A stretch of 64,000 nucleotides of DNA. Origin: Crambe crambe (lineage: Eukaryota; Porifera; Demospongiae; Poecilosclerida; Crambeidae). The stretch spans positions 248,001 to 312,000 of the forward strand of contig OZ004592.1 in NCBI GenBank assembly GCA_963924555.1, written 5' to 3'. Made by a program: the position numbers and the translations under genes. The notes beneath the pieces are model-generated. The model was not told where the DNA came from and did no database searches. It worked only from the letters and a program-made list of their open reading frames with translations. Positions 51,865-64,000 of this stretch are shown here, piece after piece. Positions within the stretch are counted from its first letter, which is position 1. Every line of letters starts with the position of its first letter.

Positions 51865-54800
51865 GTGGAGCAGCAGGAAGTACCACCACAACAGGAGGAA
51901 GGACAAGGAAAAGCAAGTGGAATAGCTGAAGGGAAACGTTCTATTTTTGATCGTCTTGGACCGAGAGTGGGAGAGGGGGAGAGTGGAAAGGAACCAATAG
52001 CTAGACAGCGGCAGCCTGCAGTAAGGCAAAAAGGAAAGGTATGTCAAATCATGACACAGTAAGAACTGAAGGTTCCATCCATCCGATTCTATTTCAGCGA
52101 AAATTGTTAGCCTATGAGGACGAGGAATGGTTACCTAGGAGATCAGGGGAGGATGAGGAAGAGGAAGAGGAAGGGAAGGAGAGTGAAGCTGTTGCTATCT
52201 CTAAAACCATACTGGATGATCTTGGCAACAAATTCACAGGACATGAGATGGATACTATTGCCAGACACGTTTTACACAGTTATCACTTGCGTTCATTACA
52301 CCAACCCCTGCAATCAGATAGACCAAAGAACCCCAATCCACCTGAGCCTGCTCCAATTACTAATCCCCAAACATCACAACCCCATGTGACAGCAGTGGAC
52401 TGTCCCTATGTCATCCCCAAGCCACACCTCCCACCCCCTCCCACTCCAAAAGGCACCACGGCAAATGATTATTATGAAGCACTGGATGCCAGAGACCAAG
52501 AGATCAGAAAAGGTGAGCAGGATCCCTTCTTAATGTTAGACATCATTGACTGTTGGTATAGGTATGAAGAAGCAGACTTCATTGATGGAGGCGGATGTGA
52601 TTGTGGGAATGTGTCCTGATATGTGTCCTGAAAAGGAGCGATACAGGCGTGAAGATACACGCAGGCTCAGCTGGTTTGAGATATACCATGATGGCGAGCC
52701 AAGGGTGAGTGAGTCAAGTGGAATGTCTCTTTTCTCCCAATGTCAGCTCCTTTTCCCCCCTTCTCAGAATCCACGTGTCAATCACTCTTTGGCAGTGAAG
52801 GAGTACAGTGGATCTGCTGCAGATAAAGAAACACCCCTCCCACATGACCTTCGACCTCTTGGAGTGTTACAAATGACCATGGACTATTTGGTGACCACGG
52901 TGATGGATGCCGGAGCAGATAAGTTGTATGAATGGTATGATTTCCTCTGGAATCGAACAAGGGGCATAAGAAAGGTGAGGGTTGTTATGGGTGTGATGTG
53001 TTGTAGTAGCATCAATTTTATGATATTTAGGATATCACTATTCAACACCTTTGTTGTCCAGAAAGTGTTGAACTCACAGAGAAATGTGCCAGGTGTGTAA
53101 AATGAATTATGATGTATTTTATTGCTGCTTTAATATTATTAGATTTCATATCTTGTGTGCCCACCATTTGTGTGAGCAAGATATCACTACCTTTGACCCA
53201 AAGCTCAATAATGAAAATTTGAACAAGTGTTTACTGAGTCTCAAGCAATTTTACAGAGATCTAAGAATGGGACAGGTAATTTTTGTACGGTAGGTAATGG
53301 TCGTCAACAACGGGGAAATCCCCTTGCGGTGCGCATAATTATACGTACATTGCAAAAAAAAAAAAAAAATTAAAAAAAAAAATGGCTGAGCAACAACAAA
53401 ACCCTACAATAAGTCGCATGCGAGAAGAACTGAGCTGTGCAGTGTGCCATGATCTGTTTGATGCGCCCAAGACTCTTCCCTGCTTACACACATTCTGTTC
53501 TAAATGCCTGGAGAGGAGCGAGGTAGCCAGGCGCCGGATGAGGGGGAGGGGTGATAATGAGAACAAAATCGAGTGTCCAATTTGCAGCAGCATTTCTACT
53601 CACACCGGAGGCGCTAAATCTATCACTACTAACTTTGTGTACGTGAAACTGGTGGAGCATTTGAGTGTCCATGAGAGACTAACATCAGGAAGTCCGCTGG
53701 AATGCGGAAAGTGTGTGAAGAGTTCTGAAGATGACAAACTCAATATGTCTGTGTCGTTCTGCTATGACTGCAGGGTTCCTCTCTGTGAATTCTGTCAGCG
53801 TATGCACAAGCAGACGGTGGATTTATCTTGCCACCATATCTGTAGTCTGGATGAGATCAGAGAACTGGACCTCCTTCCACCAGTTACCACCACTCACATG
53901 AATGCAAGAAATGATGAAATTCTCTATGTTTGCAACAAGCACAGAGAACCTCTCAAGCTATATTGCTTCACTTGCAACGAGGTCATCTGTCGGGACTGCA
54001 CAGTCACTAAAAAGGAGCACCGAGACCACTCATACGAGTTTATTGCTGAAATTATCGAGAGTGAGAGAGTGGGGCTAATCGAGTGTCTGGAGCCACTGAA
54101 AACCATGCAGGAACAGTTCTCAAAATGTTGTAATATGGTCAAAGCATATGGAGAAGAGCTGAGAGAAAGACAAGAGAAGAGGAGGGAGAAGATTGATCGT
54201 GCCATGGATGAATCCATCAATTTATTGGAGTTTCGGCGCGTGTATTTGCAGGAGACTGCACAGAAAGTGTACGAAGTCAAGCAAAAGAATCTTGATCTTC
54301 AGCTGGAAGGGCTTGAGATGGTAAAGGGCTCTGTGGATAGTGCCATTGACTTCACACGAACTGCCATGGAGAAAGGGTCGGACATTGAGGTCATGTTGTA
54401 CAAAAAGGAGATCCTGGCACGCTCTGCCACTCTCAAAGAGATGTGTAGTCAGTACGATTCCTTTGAGATCACAGAAAAAGATTCAACTCACTTTGTCCAC
54501 GATTCAGATGTGATTAAGAACTTTGGGAAGTTGTGTGAGGCACCTTGTATGGAAACGAGTAAGGCATCAGGTGAAGGATTGGGTTACCCCATGCAGGATG
54601 AAAACACCACTTTCCTTGTGGAGGCCAAGGACGACAAGGGACAACCGCTGCTCCATGGAGGAGTCATGTGTTCAGCTCGCATCACGATCACTCCAGCTCC
54701 AACTGGTCGACAAGAAGTGATTGCTAATACGGTCACAGACAACCAAGATGGCACTTATAGCGTCTCATATAGACCACTATTCCCAGGAGTCAATAAAGTT

Positions 54801-57800
54801 GCTGTCAAGTTTGACAATTGCCACATCAAAGGAAGTCCATTTGATGTAAATGTGGTTCGTAACTACTCCAGACCAATTGGTGTCCCCTATGCTTTTCCTC
54901 TTCCCAACGCTAGTCCGTGGGGATTGGCCATGATCTCTGACACGGAAATGGCAGTGACTGCTTCAGACTGCATTGTCCATATTTATAACATTCAAGGCAA
55001 AGAGATTGACCAAGTCAGATCTAATTTCACTCGACCGTATGGCATCTCTACCGACTATGCAGGTTACCTCTGGATCACTGATCGGGAGGCACACACTGTG
55101 CAGAAGTTCTCCCGTGATAACAAAGGCGAGTTTGTCAAGATGTTCCAGTTTGGTTCACGTGGTATCAATGCTGGCCAGTTCTCCCACCCTCGAGGCGTTG
55201 CCGTCAATCCTGAGAATGGTTTCATTTATATTTCTGATATGAAGAACAATCGAATTCAAATCTTCAAGCCTAACTTCCCCACTCCGTGCTACAAAGATCA
55301 GTTTGGTGCTCCGGGAAAGATGCCTGGATTATTCAATCTTCCTGCTGGTCTTTGCTTCAACAAACAAGGACAGTTGGTGGTTTGTGACGACCATAATTGC
55401 CGTCTTCAAGTCTTTGATGGGGAAGGAAGATTTATAGAGACTCTGGGCACAACTGACGCCGAGAAGGGTCTTCTCTGTTCCCCCATTGGCATTGCCACTG
55501 ATTTTCATGGACGTTATGTCATCACCGAGTTTGGTAGTCACTGTGTTACCTTCTTGAGCCCTCGAGGGGATATTTTGAACTGTGTGCGCTCCATTGGGAA
55601 GGGGTATGGACAGTTTGTCCATCCACGAGGGATAGCAGTGGACTCCTCTGGATATATTTACATAGCTGACAATGAGAACATGAGAATTGCACGTTTTTGA
55701 TAGTATTTGTATACCAGCGTCTGTTTAGTATTTTTCTGATCAAATTATATTATTATAGTACCATAATCAAGTAAAAATGAATTTTATTCTCTAGGCAATC
55801 AGTTGTCCCAATGAGGCTGAGTTTTGTTGCTATGACATCCTTTTGCACTTAACTGAAGGAGATGTGTTGAAGTAAGTGTTCCATATTGCTGGATCTGATT
55901 TAACCCTTCCTCTCTCCTTCTTCCATCTAATAGCCTTGTTCAGGAATATTCCCCTGCCATCAGCCACTCCTCCCTTGTGGTTTTTGCAGTGAAAGTTGTA
56001 CTGGCATTTGAGACAAACAACTTCATCAAATTCTTCAACTTAGTCAAGTGTGTATGAAAATGGGGCATCACTGCCACATATAACACACCAATGTCAATCA
56101 CAGGGCTACTACATTCCTGAATGCCTGCATCTTACATTGCTACTTTCCTCTCATCCGAAGTCGTGCTCTTAAGGTTCTTAACCGCGCCCACAGCATGCAG
56201 AAACATTCCACCCCCTTTCCTCTCTCTGACCTTACCCGAATGCTGGCCTTTCCAGGTGAAGCTGAGGTGAACACTTTTCTCACTTTTGGTCACTTTATCA
56301 TTTCCTTGTGTGTTGAATTTATGCAGACTACTGCCTTCTGTGAGACATTTGATCTGATGCTGGATCCTGACAATCCTGATATTGTGCACTTTGATAGGCA
56401 GAAAACTTCAAGTATTTCTTTGGATGGACAACCCTTGCCTGTGGAACAAAGCCACGATCTTGTGCTATCCAAGAACACTAAATCAGTAGGAGAAGTATGT
56501 CCACAAATTACTCTATCTCATTTTTCACGCTAGTATCTTTCATCTTGTTTCTTCAGGTCATCCAGGGAGGGCCACTCCCTCCTTGCTATATCCACACCCC
56601 TCACTGTAGCTTCACATCAAGTCCCTCCACCCTGGGCACTGATACTCCAGATGGACCACCTTCCACAATGAGCTACTCTCCTGAAGACCTAATGGAAACA
56701 GTCACAGGACTTGTGGATGAAGAAGTTGATACCTTCCTCATAACGGAATTGATCCCACTCTGTTTAGCTGAGGTTGGTCAAGTTGGAGTGTCCATATCAT
56801 GTGTCTCTGATGGTGTTCATTCCAGGCTGAGGAGATCGAGCTGAAGAGGATTGAACTTGCTCTGTCTGAGGAATTTTGTGAGAAGGTGAGGGAAGAAGTG
56901 GTGAAGGAAATGAGCGTCAAGTTGGCAAGAGAGGCTGTGGATGAGACCATGTACGAGAATAGAGTCCGGCAAAATATATACAACAAAGAAATTGATAAAG
57001 TCTGTGGAAATGTAGTGGCTCAAATGGTAACAGAAATCTGTAGGTAAGTCTCTCATGGTTGATTTTTTGGGGTGTACTCAATTATTCTTTCTCCTTTGAA
57101 GATTAAGTTTATTTGAGATGGAAATGAGGGATGTAATGATAAAGGAGGTTAGCAGAGACATGTGGGAGGAAAGTGTTTGTCAGGAGGCCAGACTGGTGGT
57201 AGAAGAAACAGTTTCTCAAGCCAAGCAATTGAGAAAGGAAGAACTAGAGGCAGTGGAGCAGACATTCATGCAGAGGCGATTACTTCGCTTTTGGAAAAAG
57301 TATATCCTTAATCTTTCTTGTGCGTTTCTTCAGCCCTGCCCCTCACTCTTCCCCTCCTTTTCTCCTCCTCCTCCTCCTTCTCCTCCTTTTCCTCCTTCTA
57401 CTTCTCCTTCTACTTCTCCTTCTCCTCCTTCTCTGTGTTGGAAGATCTTTATTCTGTCTAATATTGTGGTTGGTACTGTAGGTGGTGTGATGCACTTGAT
57501 GTCAGACAGCACATTCAGCAATGTGCTGAAGCAGTGCCTGCCATCCCTCCCTTCATGACTCTTCCAGTGCAGCTAGACAGACTCCTCCCCCTTGAGAGCC
57601 GCCACCACTTGGACAGTTCCGGCTGGAGTTCTGTCAGCAGTCAACTACAAATCAGCAGAAGAAACATTGAGAAGAGAAGGTGCTAATACCATAATATCTG
57701 CTGCTGTCATTTATTTTGATTTTGTGTTCAGGAAAGAGTTTTTCTCAGCATTGAATCTTCCCTCATTGCTGTGTGATAATTTACTGGCGTCACGAATGCC

Positions 57801-60215
57801 AGACCATTCACCATCACCTCCTCCTGATATCTGTTGGAAATTAGTCTTTTTGCACCCTCAGGGTTGTCTCATGGACAGCCAGGAGAGAGACACTGTTTCA
57901 TGGCTCTCCAGCAAATTAAGCTTTTCACACATGCCATCCCCTTCACGACTCCCAACGATCGATTTAGAAAATCCTCTAGTCCCTCTGTGCATATCCTCTT
58001 CTCCCCTCATTCCCCCCTCCTCTCTCGACCATCAACTTCCAAACCACAGCAGTGCCAGGAAGATCATGCTGGCTGTCCAGAAACTCTCCACTGCTGCTCG
58101 TCATCTTGATCTTGCTTCCAGACAAACAGCAATCCAGGGGACTTGTTCCTTGGTGGTCTATGTGTCCTCACCGCAAAACCAAGATGCATTCACACAACCT
58201 CAAGTGAGAGATTTTGAATTTTACTTATTTTTTAGTTGTTATTATTATTGTTTGTTTGTTTGTTTATTTGTTTGTTGTTTTAGACTTTCATCACTGCTCA
58301 ACTGGACCCTGTGATGGATGTCTTTTGTAGGCCTGGGGCAAGGTCCTCTGTAAAGGTGCCCCTACTTGTTATCTATTCATCTGCACTGGAAGAAGAGCAC
58401 TTGGGTTTCTGGTACAGAAGTAGAAGATGTGAGTCTAGCTGTTTGATTCTATTATTTTGTTTAAACTAAAATGTGATTATAATTTGGTGCATACCCTCCC
58501 CTCGGCCTCTGCAGGGCTGGAGAGTTATTGTGTCGGCAAACCTGTGTCTCATATTCTGTGGATGAAGATAGACACACGAGCAGTCTCCAGTAACCAGTAT
58601 CCTGATTCAGTTGGGATAGAGGTGAGTATAATGCATGGTGTTTACTCCTAATAGTGCCCACCATGCTTCATTGGACATGCAGTTTTCTACGAATCTTCAG
58701 AAATTGGCAGCATATTCTCCTCCCCAACCATCCCTTTTTCATTGTCCCATCAAAGAATTCATTGAACAAGGTCCATACAAAATGGCAACACTAGTGAGTA
58801 CTGGTGATCAATATCATCTTTTTGTAGGTATCCTCAAGTACTTTGTTCCTTTGGTGAGCTCGGATAGCCAGAAGCGTGAGAGTGCAGGTCTCCCCCCTCA
58901 ATCCATGACTCCTCTTGTTTCACTATTTGATTCTGTGATGGAACATTTAACCTATCAAGCCACAAATGATAAACTCCTAGATCTTCAATGGCCTCTTCCC
59001 GAATTTGCCCCCCAACAGAAATTCTCCCTTGGATCCCTCCCTCCTGTTTATTGGAATACTCCTCTTTATTTTGAAGAAGTGAAAAGTTTCTTCAAGCAGC
59101 TATTGATGCAGAGTAATTGCAGGAACTTCCCTCCCACCACTGCTAAGGACTGGTCACAGCAGTGTGCTCAGTGCATCGAGTTTGTGAGCTCTCTTTGTCG
59201 GCCTGCATCTGACAGTCAAGCCTCTATTCTTCTCCTCTCAAGGTAGAACAAATTTAGCATGTCCTCTCTCATTTCCCAGCTTGGAGCAAGATTGACTGCA
59301 TATTTTCTCTCCATTTTATATTAATAGTGTCAAGTCATTGCTCTATCAACACTCCTCTAAATTCAAAAACGACCAATCATATCATGCAATTCCTTGGGAT
59401 CAGGTGATCCTAATCTGTATCGAGCACATTATTGCTTGGATAGACTCTGATCTCTGGATCAGTGGATTTTATGAGGAGACTGAGGGTAGCAAGCCTCTCC
59501 TTCCAGTGAAGTGGTTGCAGGCTCAAGCTGATACTTCTCTCAGTTCAGTATTCAACCTTGCTTCCAGTGCCCCTACCACTCCTCAATATTGCAGGCAAAA
59601 CAGGTGACAGTATTAGTGTGCATTAATTAGAGTAGGATACTAGGAGTTGTCATGACTGTGATTTCTATAGACACAAACGGCATTTGAGTGACCCTCCTCA
59701 CTTGGACATTACACAGACCACACCCACCACACTGCTGTATTCACGAAGTGTGGGTGTGTCCCCTGCAATCAACATGGAGGTGGAAAGGAAGAGGCTGAAG
59801 TTGGAAGAGTCGATACGAAGAGAGAAAATTTCGTCCACCAGGTAAATAGTGATTGTGATAATTATGTTACTAATGGGTGTTATTCTGTGGTAGTTTTGAG
59901 GATCAGCTGCGTGACTGGGTTTCAGAACCATTGTCTTCTAATATGCAACAATTTCCAGCAGCATCTGGTGAAGTTGTAGAGGAAAGAGACAGAGAAACCT
60001 CCATGCAACCAGTCCCTGGACCCACTGCCAGCAACCTCCAACAACTATCCACAAAGATCAGAAAGGCCAGGTGTGTGTAGTGTAGTGTCTCTGTTGTGTA
60101 TAATTGTATGGTTGTTGTTTTTTTTTGTAGGTGGGAGAATGCCATGGATGTGGTTTATCTCCACTCCTTGACTAATGATTACCCATTGGACCCACCATCC
60201 CATTATAATCAGTAA
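50332..60215 (+). CDS. MCM3AP: MCM3AP/GANP mRNA export factor
   Basis: Scaffold of the TREX-2 mRNA export complex at nuclear pores. Exon 1 reads [18 protein letters not shown] long N-terminal exon has NPF-type motifs and an RRM-like block ([39 protein letters not shown]), then polyglutamine. The SAC3 domain follows ([74 protein letters not shown]). After a 2.5-kb intron it continues [40 protein letters not shown], then a helical ENY2/centrin-binding-like stretch (about 56830-57300) and the MCM3AP C-terminal domain ([31 protein letters not shown]). It ends SHYNQ. Many residues match human GANP from memory. The host intron contains a complete TRIM gene. Confidence 0.92.
51767..51885 (+). repeat. 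CAA/CAG polyglutamine tracts in MCM3AP exon
   Basis: Two Gln runs, the first of about 14 and the second of about 13, mostly CAA, are separated by a [11 protein letters not shown] spacer and followed by a second [10 protein letters not shown] copy. The VEQQEVPP unit is duplicated together with the Gln run, so the region grew by unit duplication as well as slippage. Confidence 0.9.
53312..53323. promoter_or_regulatory. Palindromic kappaB site upstream of nested TRIM gene
   Basis: GGGGAAATCCCC is an exact NF-kappaB palindrome (GGGRNWYYCC class), 58 bases before the TRIM start and 35 bases inside the MCM3AP host intron. It probably belongs to the TRIM promoter; function is inferred. Confidence 0.6.
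53382..55700 (+). CDS. TRIM-NHL protein (TRIM71/TRIM2-3-like), intronless and nested
   Basis: A single exon of 772 residues begins [19 protein letters not shown]. Domains in order: RING ([20 protein letters not shown] ... CPICS, residues about 18-75); B-box 1 (CGKCVKSS ... [12 protein letters not shown], about 105-150); B-box 2 ([20 protein letters not shown], about 185-225); coiled coil (about 225-345); filamin-type Ig repeat (about 410-500; [27 protein letters not shown]); and NHL repeats (about 510-772; [40 protein letters not shown]). The RING-BB-BB-CC-filamin-NHL order is that of TRIM71 and TRIM2/3, which are E3 ligases and RNA-binding regulators. It sits wholly inside an MCM3AP intron on the same strand; neighbours average an intron every 150 bases, but it has none. 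An A-rich run precedes the ATG. Confidence 0.92.
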   Translation: MAEQQQNPTISRMREELSCAVCHDLFDAPKTLPCLHTFCSKCLERSEVARRRMRGRGDNENKIECPICSSISTHTGGAKSITTNFVYVKLVEHLSVHERLTSGSPLECGKCVKSSEDDKLNMSVSFCYDCRVPLCEFCQRMHKQTVDLSCHHICSLDEIRELDLLPPVTTTHMNARNDEILYVCNKHREPLKLYCFTCNEVICRDCTVTKKEHRDHSYEFIAEIIESERVGLIECLEPLKTMQEQFSKCCNMVKAYGEELRERQEKRREKIDRAMDESINLLEFRRVYLQETAQKVYEVKQKNLDLQLEGLEMVKGSVDSAIDFTRTAMEKGSDIEVMLYKKEILARSATLKEMCSQYDSFEITEKDSTHFVHDSDVIKNFGKLCEAPCMETSKASGEGLGYPMQDENTTFLVEAKDDKGQPLLHGGVMCSARITITPAPTGRQEVIANTVTDNQDGTYSVSYRPLFPGVNKVAVKFDNCHIKGSPFDVNVVRNYSRPIGVPYAFPLPNASPWGLAMISDTEMAVTASDCIVHIYNIQGKEIDQVRSNFTRPYGISTDYAGYLWITDREAHTVQKFSRDNKGEFVKMFQFGSRGINAGQFSHPRGVAVNPENGFIYISDMKNNRIQIFKPNFPTPCYKDQFGAPGKMPGLFNLPAGLCFNKQGQLVVCDDHNCRLQVFDGEGRFIETLGTTDAEKGLLCSPIGIATDFHGRYVITEFGSHCVTFLSPRGDILNCVRSIGKGYGQFVHPRGIAVDSSGYIYIADNENMRIARF

Positions 60216-60330
60216 CGAAATGCAAAGTTTATTCATCGATAATGCAATAAAAAATTTAAATTGTTTTTTTACAAATAAATGACTTGGAGGTTAAAAAGTT
60301 TGTGTGCTGTATATGCATACAGTACCTGTT

Positions 60331-62954
60331 TTAAGTCTGATCAGGAACTTCATTGCCTGTTGTGTCAGTGTCTGTGGGTGATGTTGGACCAGATCGTTCC
60401 TCCTGCAAGTCCATAATTAAAGGTCATAATGAAATGCTACTAAGTCTGTTCCAACCTTATCTTCTTCTTCTACCATCATGACTTCTTCAATGGTGTCTGG
60501 CTCCTGCTTTGTGTTGCTGGTTTGTTTGGTTAGGTTATCAGCTTGATTTGTGGATGTTGTGGTTGGCGACTGTTTTCTGTTGCTGGAGAGAACTGCAGAT
60601 GTGTTGTCTGGTTGTGGTTCCGATGATTCTGTGTCCTGTACCCATCACACACATGTACACAGGAAAGAAGTTAAACACGACCAGCTGGAATTATAACTAT
60701 CTCACTCAGAACAAGAGTCCCTGACTCCCTGTATCACGTACCTCATGATCACTTTGTTGTATCTCTCCACTCACATCACCTTCTGGAGGCACCATCTCCT
60801 CCACCTCAACAGCTTCTTCCTGATCAATGGGCTTCTCCACTTCAGTCTCTTTGCCCTCTTGTATCATCTCAGCCCCTGCTGTCTCAACTCGCTGTTCTTT
60901 AGCCTTAAACAGATCCCCTAAACACAGTTACAAGTATATTATCATGACAGATATGTAATTAGACAAGACAGTGTATCTCACCTTGGTTGACTTCTACATA
61001 CTCTTCACTGCTCTGTGTGACACTCACTGAGGTATCAGCATGAAAGATGCTGGCTTTCTTGTCAGAGTCTGATGACCCAGTATATGAATCACTCTTGCTA
61101 TGAACATTCCCATTCCCATCAAGTGTACCAGAATGAGCTGGACGAATAGCAATATCTGTCTGATCCTCAATAGGACTTGGGCTTTTAGTCTCAGTCCCTT
61201 CCATTCCAGGATGAGTATTTGAATCAGAGAGAGTGGTATCATCAGTTTCTGGATGGGTTGTTGAATGAAGATCTGGATCTTGAGGAACACTCTTGTCAAC
61301 AGTCTCAACAGAAGTAGGAGGAGTTCCAGTAGGTTCTTCTGATGATTCCACCTCAGGATGGGGGTGTTCAGGAGATGGTGTTGAAACAGTGGTAGGTGAT
61401 AATTCTTTGCTAGGGAATTCACCTTTTCGGTCTAGCGGATCAGGCAGTTGGTCTTCAGGTGATAATGATTTCACATCAATTGGTGAAGTAGGGAGTGGTT
61501 CCACATCAACATGGGGAGGAGAACTGGTGAATGGGTCTTCCAGTGATGTATCCATATTTGGATGATTTGTTGATTGAGAAAGTGGAGCCTCCTGTGACGA
61601 CTGCATATTGCTTGAGGTTTTTTCCTTGTCAAGTTCCAGCTCTGGTGGGATGTGATGATTAGGTCTTTTTAAAGGGGGAGATGGCATTTTGGCAACTCTG
61701 GTGCTATCATCAAGTTCAAAATCACGAGGACTGCCACCAAAAATTGAGTCCTGGACAAAGAGAGAGAAAGAGAGAGAGAAGATTTTTAAAAGATGAGGTG
61801 CAGAAAGAGTTATTACTTCTCTATGATCTTTAATAGCCTTTTCTCTTCCTTCTTTGTTCTTTCTTCCTGCCATTGGACGAATGCTTTTCTTTCGTTCTCG
61901 GGGACCTTTGTGAAGTGGAGGCAGTAGATGACCTGCTTTGTAAGAATTCTCTGCTTCAGGGCCACTCAAGTGCTCTGACTTATGCCGCATACGAACGGCT
62001 ATTCTAGGAATAGTCCTACATGGTGTGAAAATAAATATAATTAGCTATCACCAATACTAACGATATTTTCTGCTGACCTGAGTGATGTTAGTTTCTTGTC
62101 ATCAATAGCACAATATGCCACCTTCTGGAAAGGCCTGGACCCTTCCAATGCTACATACTTCCCTCCATCTTGTATTTCACTAACAGCATGGATGGCACGT
62201 CCATCCAAGGTATATATTCTCTTGGCTGGAGTGACCATTTGAGCTTTCACTGTGATCAGTTCCAATACATGTTCCCAAGATCCCATAATTTTCCGAGGGA
62301 GTAAAACTCTAACTCCACGATATTTCTCATCTCCATTACGAAATACACTACATCAGAGCAGTAGTGAAAACTTAGCTATGATAATTAATATTAATGACTC
62401 ACTGTATCACAAACGGTTTATCCACAGGTAATTTATATCGTGCACGAGCTATTATGAATGGTTGAGTCCGATGGGGCACATCAAACTAAAAAAAAAAAGC
62501 ATTTATTTTCTATGGAGCCACGCCCATCTCTTGATGAACTTCATTAATCAGGTATTGTTACCTCAGTTTTTTTTCTTGGGTGGATCTTTGGTAGCTCAGT
62601 GCCATATCTATAGAGTGACATATATAATTATTGATTTAATTTTTTTTATAGGAGTTGTGTTTCTTACGGAATTTTCTTGAAATGCTCACTCCCTCCAGCC
62701 ACATAGTAGCAGCCACTGCGCAGTTCATCCAGACTATGCACTTTATGCCCTTGAGCAGGAGTATAAATGTTTCTGACAGCTACTGGAGCACGGATGCCAC
62801 TAGTAACTCTGTTCAAGAAGGAACTAAAGTCGCGAATCTGTCTATCATTGATCACCATGCACTTGGGTCGCACGTATCTCGAACCATTTTTATATAGGTA
62901 CACTTTTTTGGCTGTTTTAGCCTCATAAGTAAGCCTATCCATCACTTCATTCAT
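60331..62954 (-). CDS. DCDC2: Doublecortin-domain protein, DCDC2-like
   Basis: Microtubule-binding protein, associated with cilia in animals. It begins MNEVMDRLTYEAKTAKKVYL. The first DCX domain has NGSRYVRPKCMVINDRQIRD, FLNRVTSGI and VRNIYTPAQGHKVHSLDEL with YYVAGGSEHF. The second has GVRVLLPRKIMGSWEHVLEL, KRIYTLDGRAIHAVSEI and KYVALEGSRPFQ. After this come a basic patch (RRKNKEGREKAIKDHRE-type text at about 61830) and a long acidic Ser/Pro/Thr-rich tail through several exons to the stop at 60331 (ends GNEVPDQT). Two DCX domains plus a disordered tail fit DCDC2 or its sisters; a DCX-CAMKL kinase is excluded because no kinase follows. It is convergent with MCM3AP (115 bases). Confidence 0.82.

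Positions 62955-64000
<1,046 letters not shown>

Noticed and set aside
53355-53381. A-rich run before the TRIM start as a retrocopy poly(A) tail
   Set aside because: It lies at the 5' side of the gene, where a retrocopy tail cannot be. The A-rich 5' leader is more likely chance or a leader feature.
57330-57480. Proline-rich reading frame in MCM3AP
   Set aside because: It is a CCT/TCT-rich intron between an exon ending RFWKK and one starting WCDALDV; intron splicing removes it.

Overview
The window reads as a compact animal genome. Coding regions are cut by many GT-AG introns, most of them about 45-100 bases long. Intergenic gaps are often under 150 bases, and the gene set is metazoan (TRIM-NHL, KCTD5-type, E2F, doublecortin-domain, MCM3AP/GANP). 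This suits a sponge, probably a demosponge; that assignment is inference from gene style, not a database match. I see no prokaryotic, viral or retroelement genes.

Layout. 1-4175: 3' half of TRAPPC9 (+). 4334-7259: two tandem ACOT7 acyl-CoA thioesterases (-). 7401-13875: two tandem GCLC glutamate-cysteine ligases (+). 13960-15125: an eight-exon minus-strand gene I cannot name. 15248-21962: two tandem ACOX1 acyl-CoA oxidases (+). 22094-27663: theta-type diacylglycerol kinase (-), head-to-head with a KCTD2/5/17-type gene (27843-28825, +). 29391-32522: E2F (-). 32918-33221: NDUFAF8 in two short exons. 33256-37202: two tandem SLC2A sugar transporters (-). 37382-41625: SNX19-like sorting nexin (+). 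41849-42646: secreted cysteine-rich repeat protein. 42975-49844: a tight plus-strand train of PRPF6, POLR3K, DNAJC27 and a DsbA/FrnE-like oxidoreductase. 50027-50224: a 65-residue unknown (-). 50332-60215: MCM3AP/GANP, with an intronless TRIM-NHL gene (53382-55700) nested in one intron on the same strand. 60331-62954: DCDC2-like gene (-). 63426 to the end: start of eEF1A.

Themes. Three neighbouring lipid or redox families (ACOT7, GCLC, ACOX1) are each duplicated in place in the order AA-BB-CC, and a fourth pair (SLC2A) lies further on. The strongest finding is in ACOX1 copy 2: three alternative versions of one short exon, all carrying a FLPxI core. Their phases are such that joining any two gives an immediate stop, so splicing should be mutually exclusive. 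Mammalian ACOX1 is known to have mutually exclusive exons 3 in the same part of the protein. In copy 1 two of the three versions are decayed, and a roughly 300-bp MITE with TTAA flanks sits at the upstream donor. Other notable points are a second MITE in the GCLC copy 2 promoter, a palindromic kappaB site before the nested TRIM gene, a consensus E2F site in front of the E2F gene, and CRE, NRF1 and ETS motifs in several short promoters.
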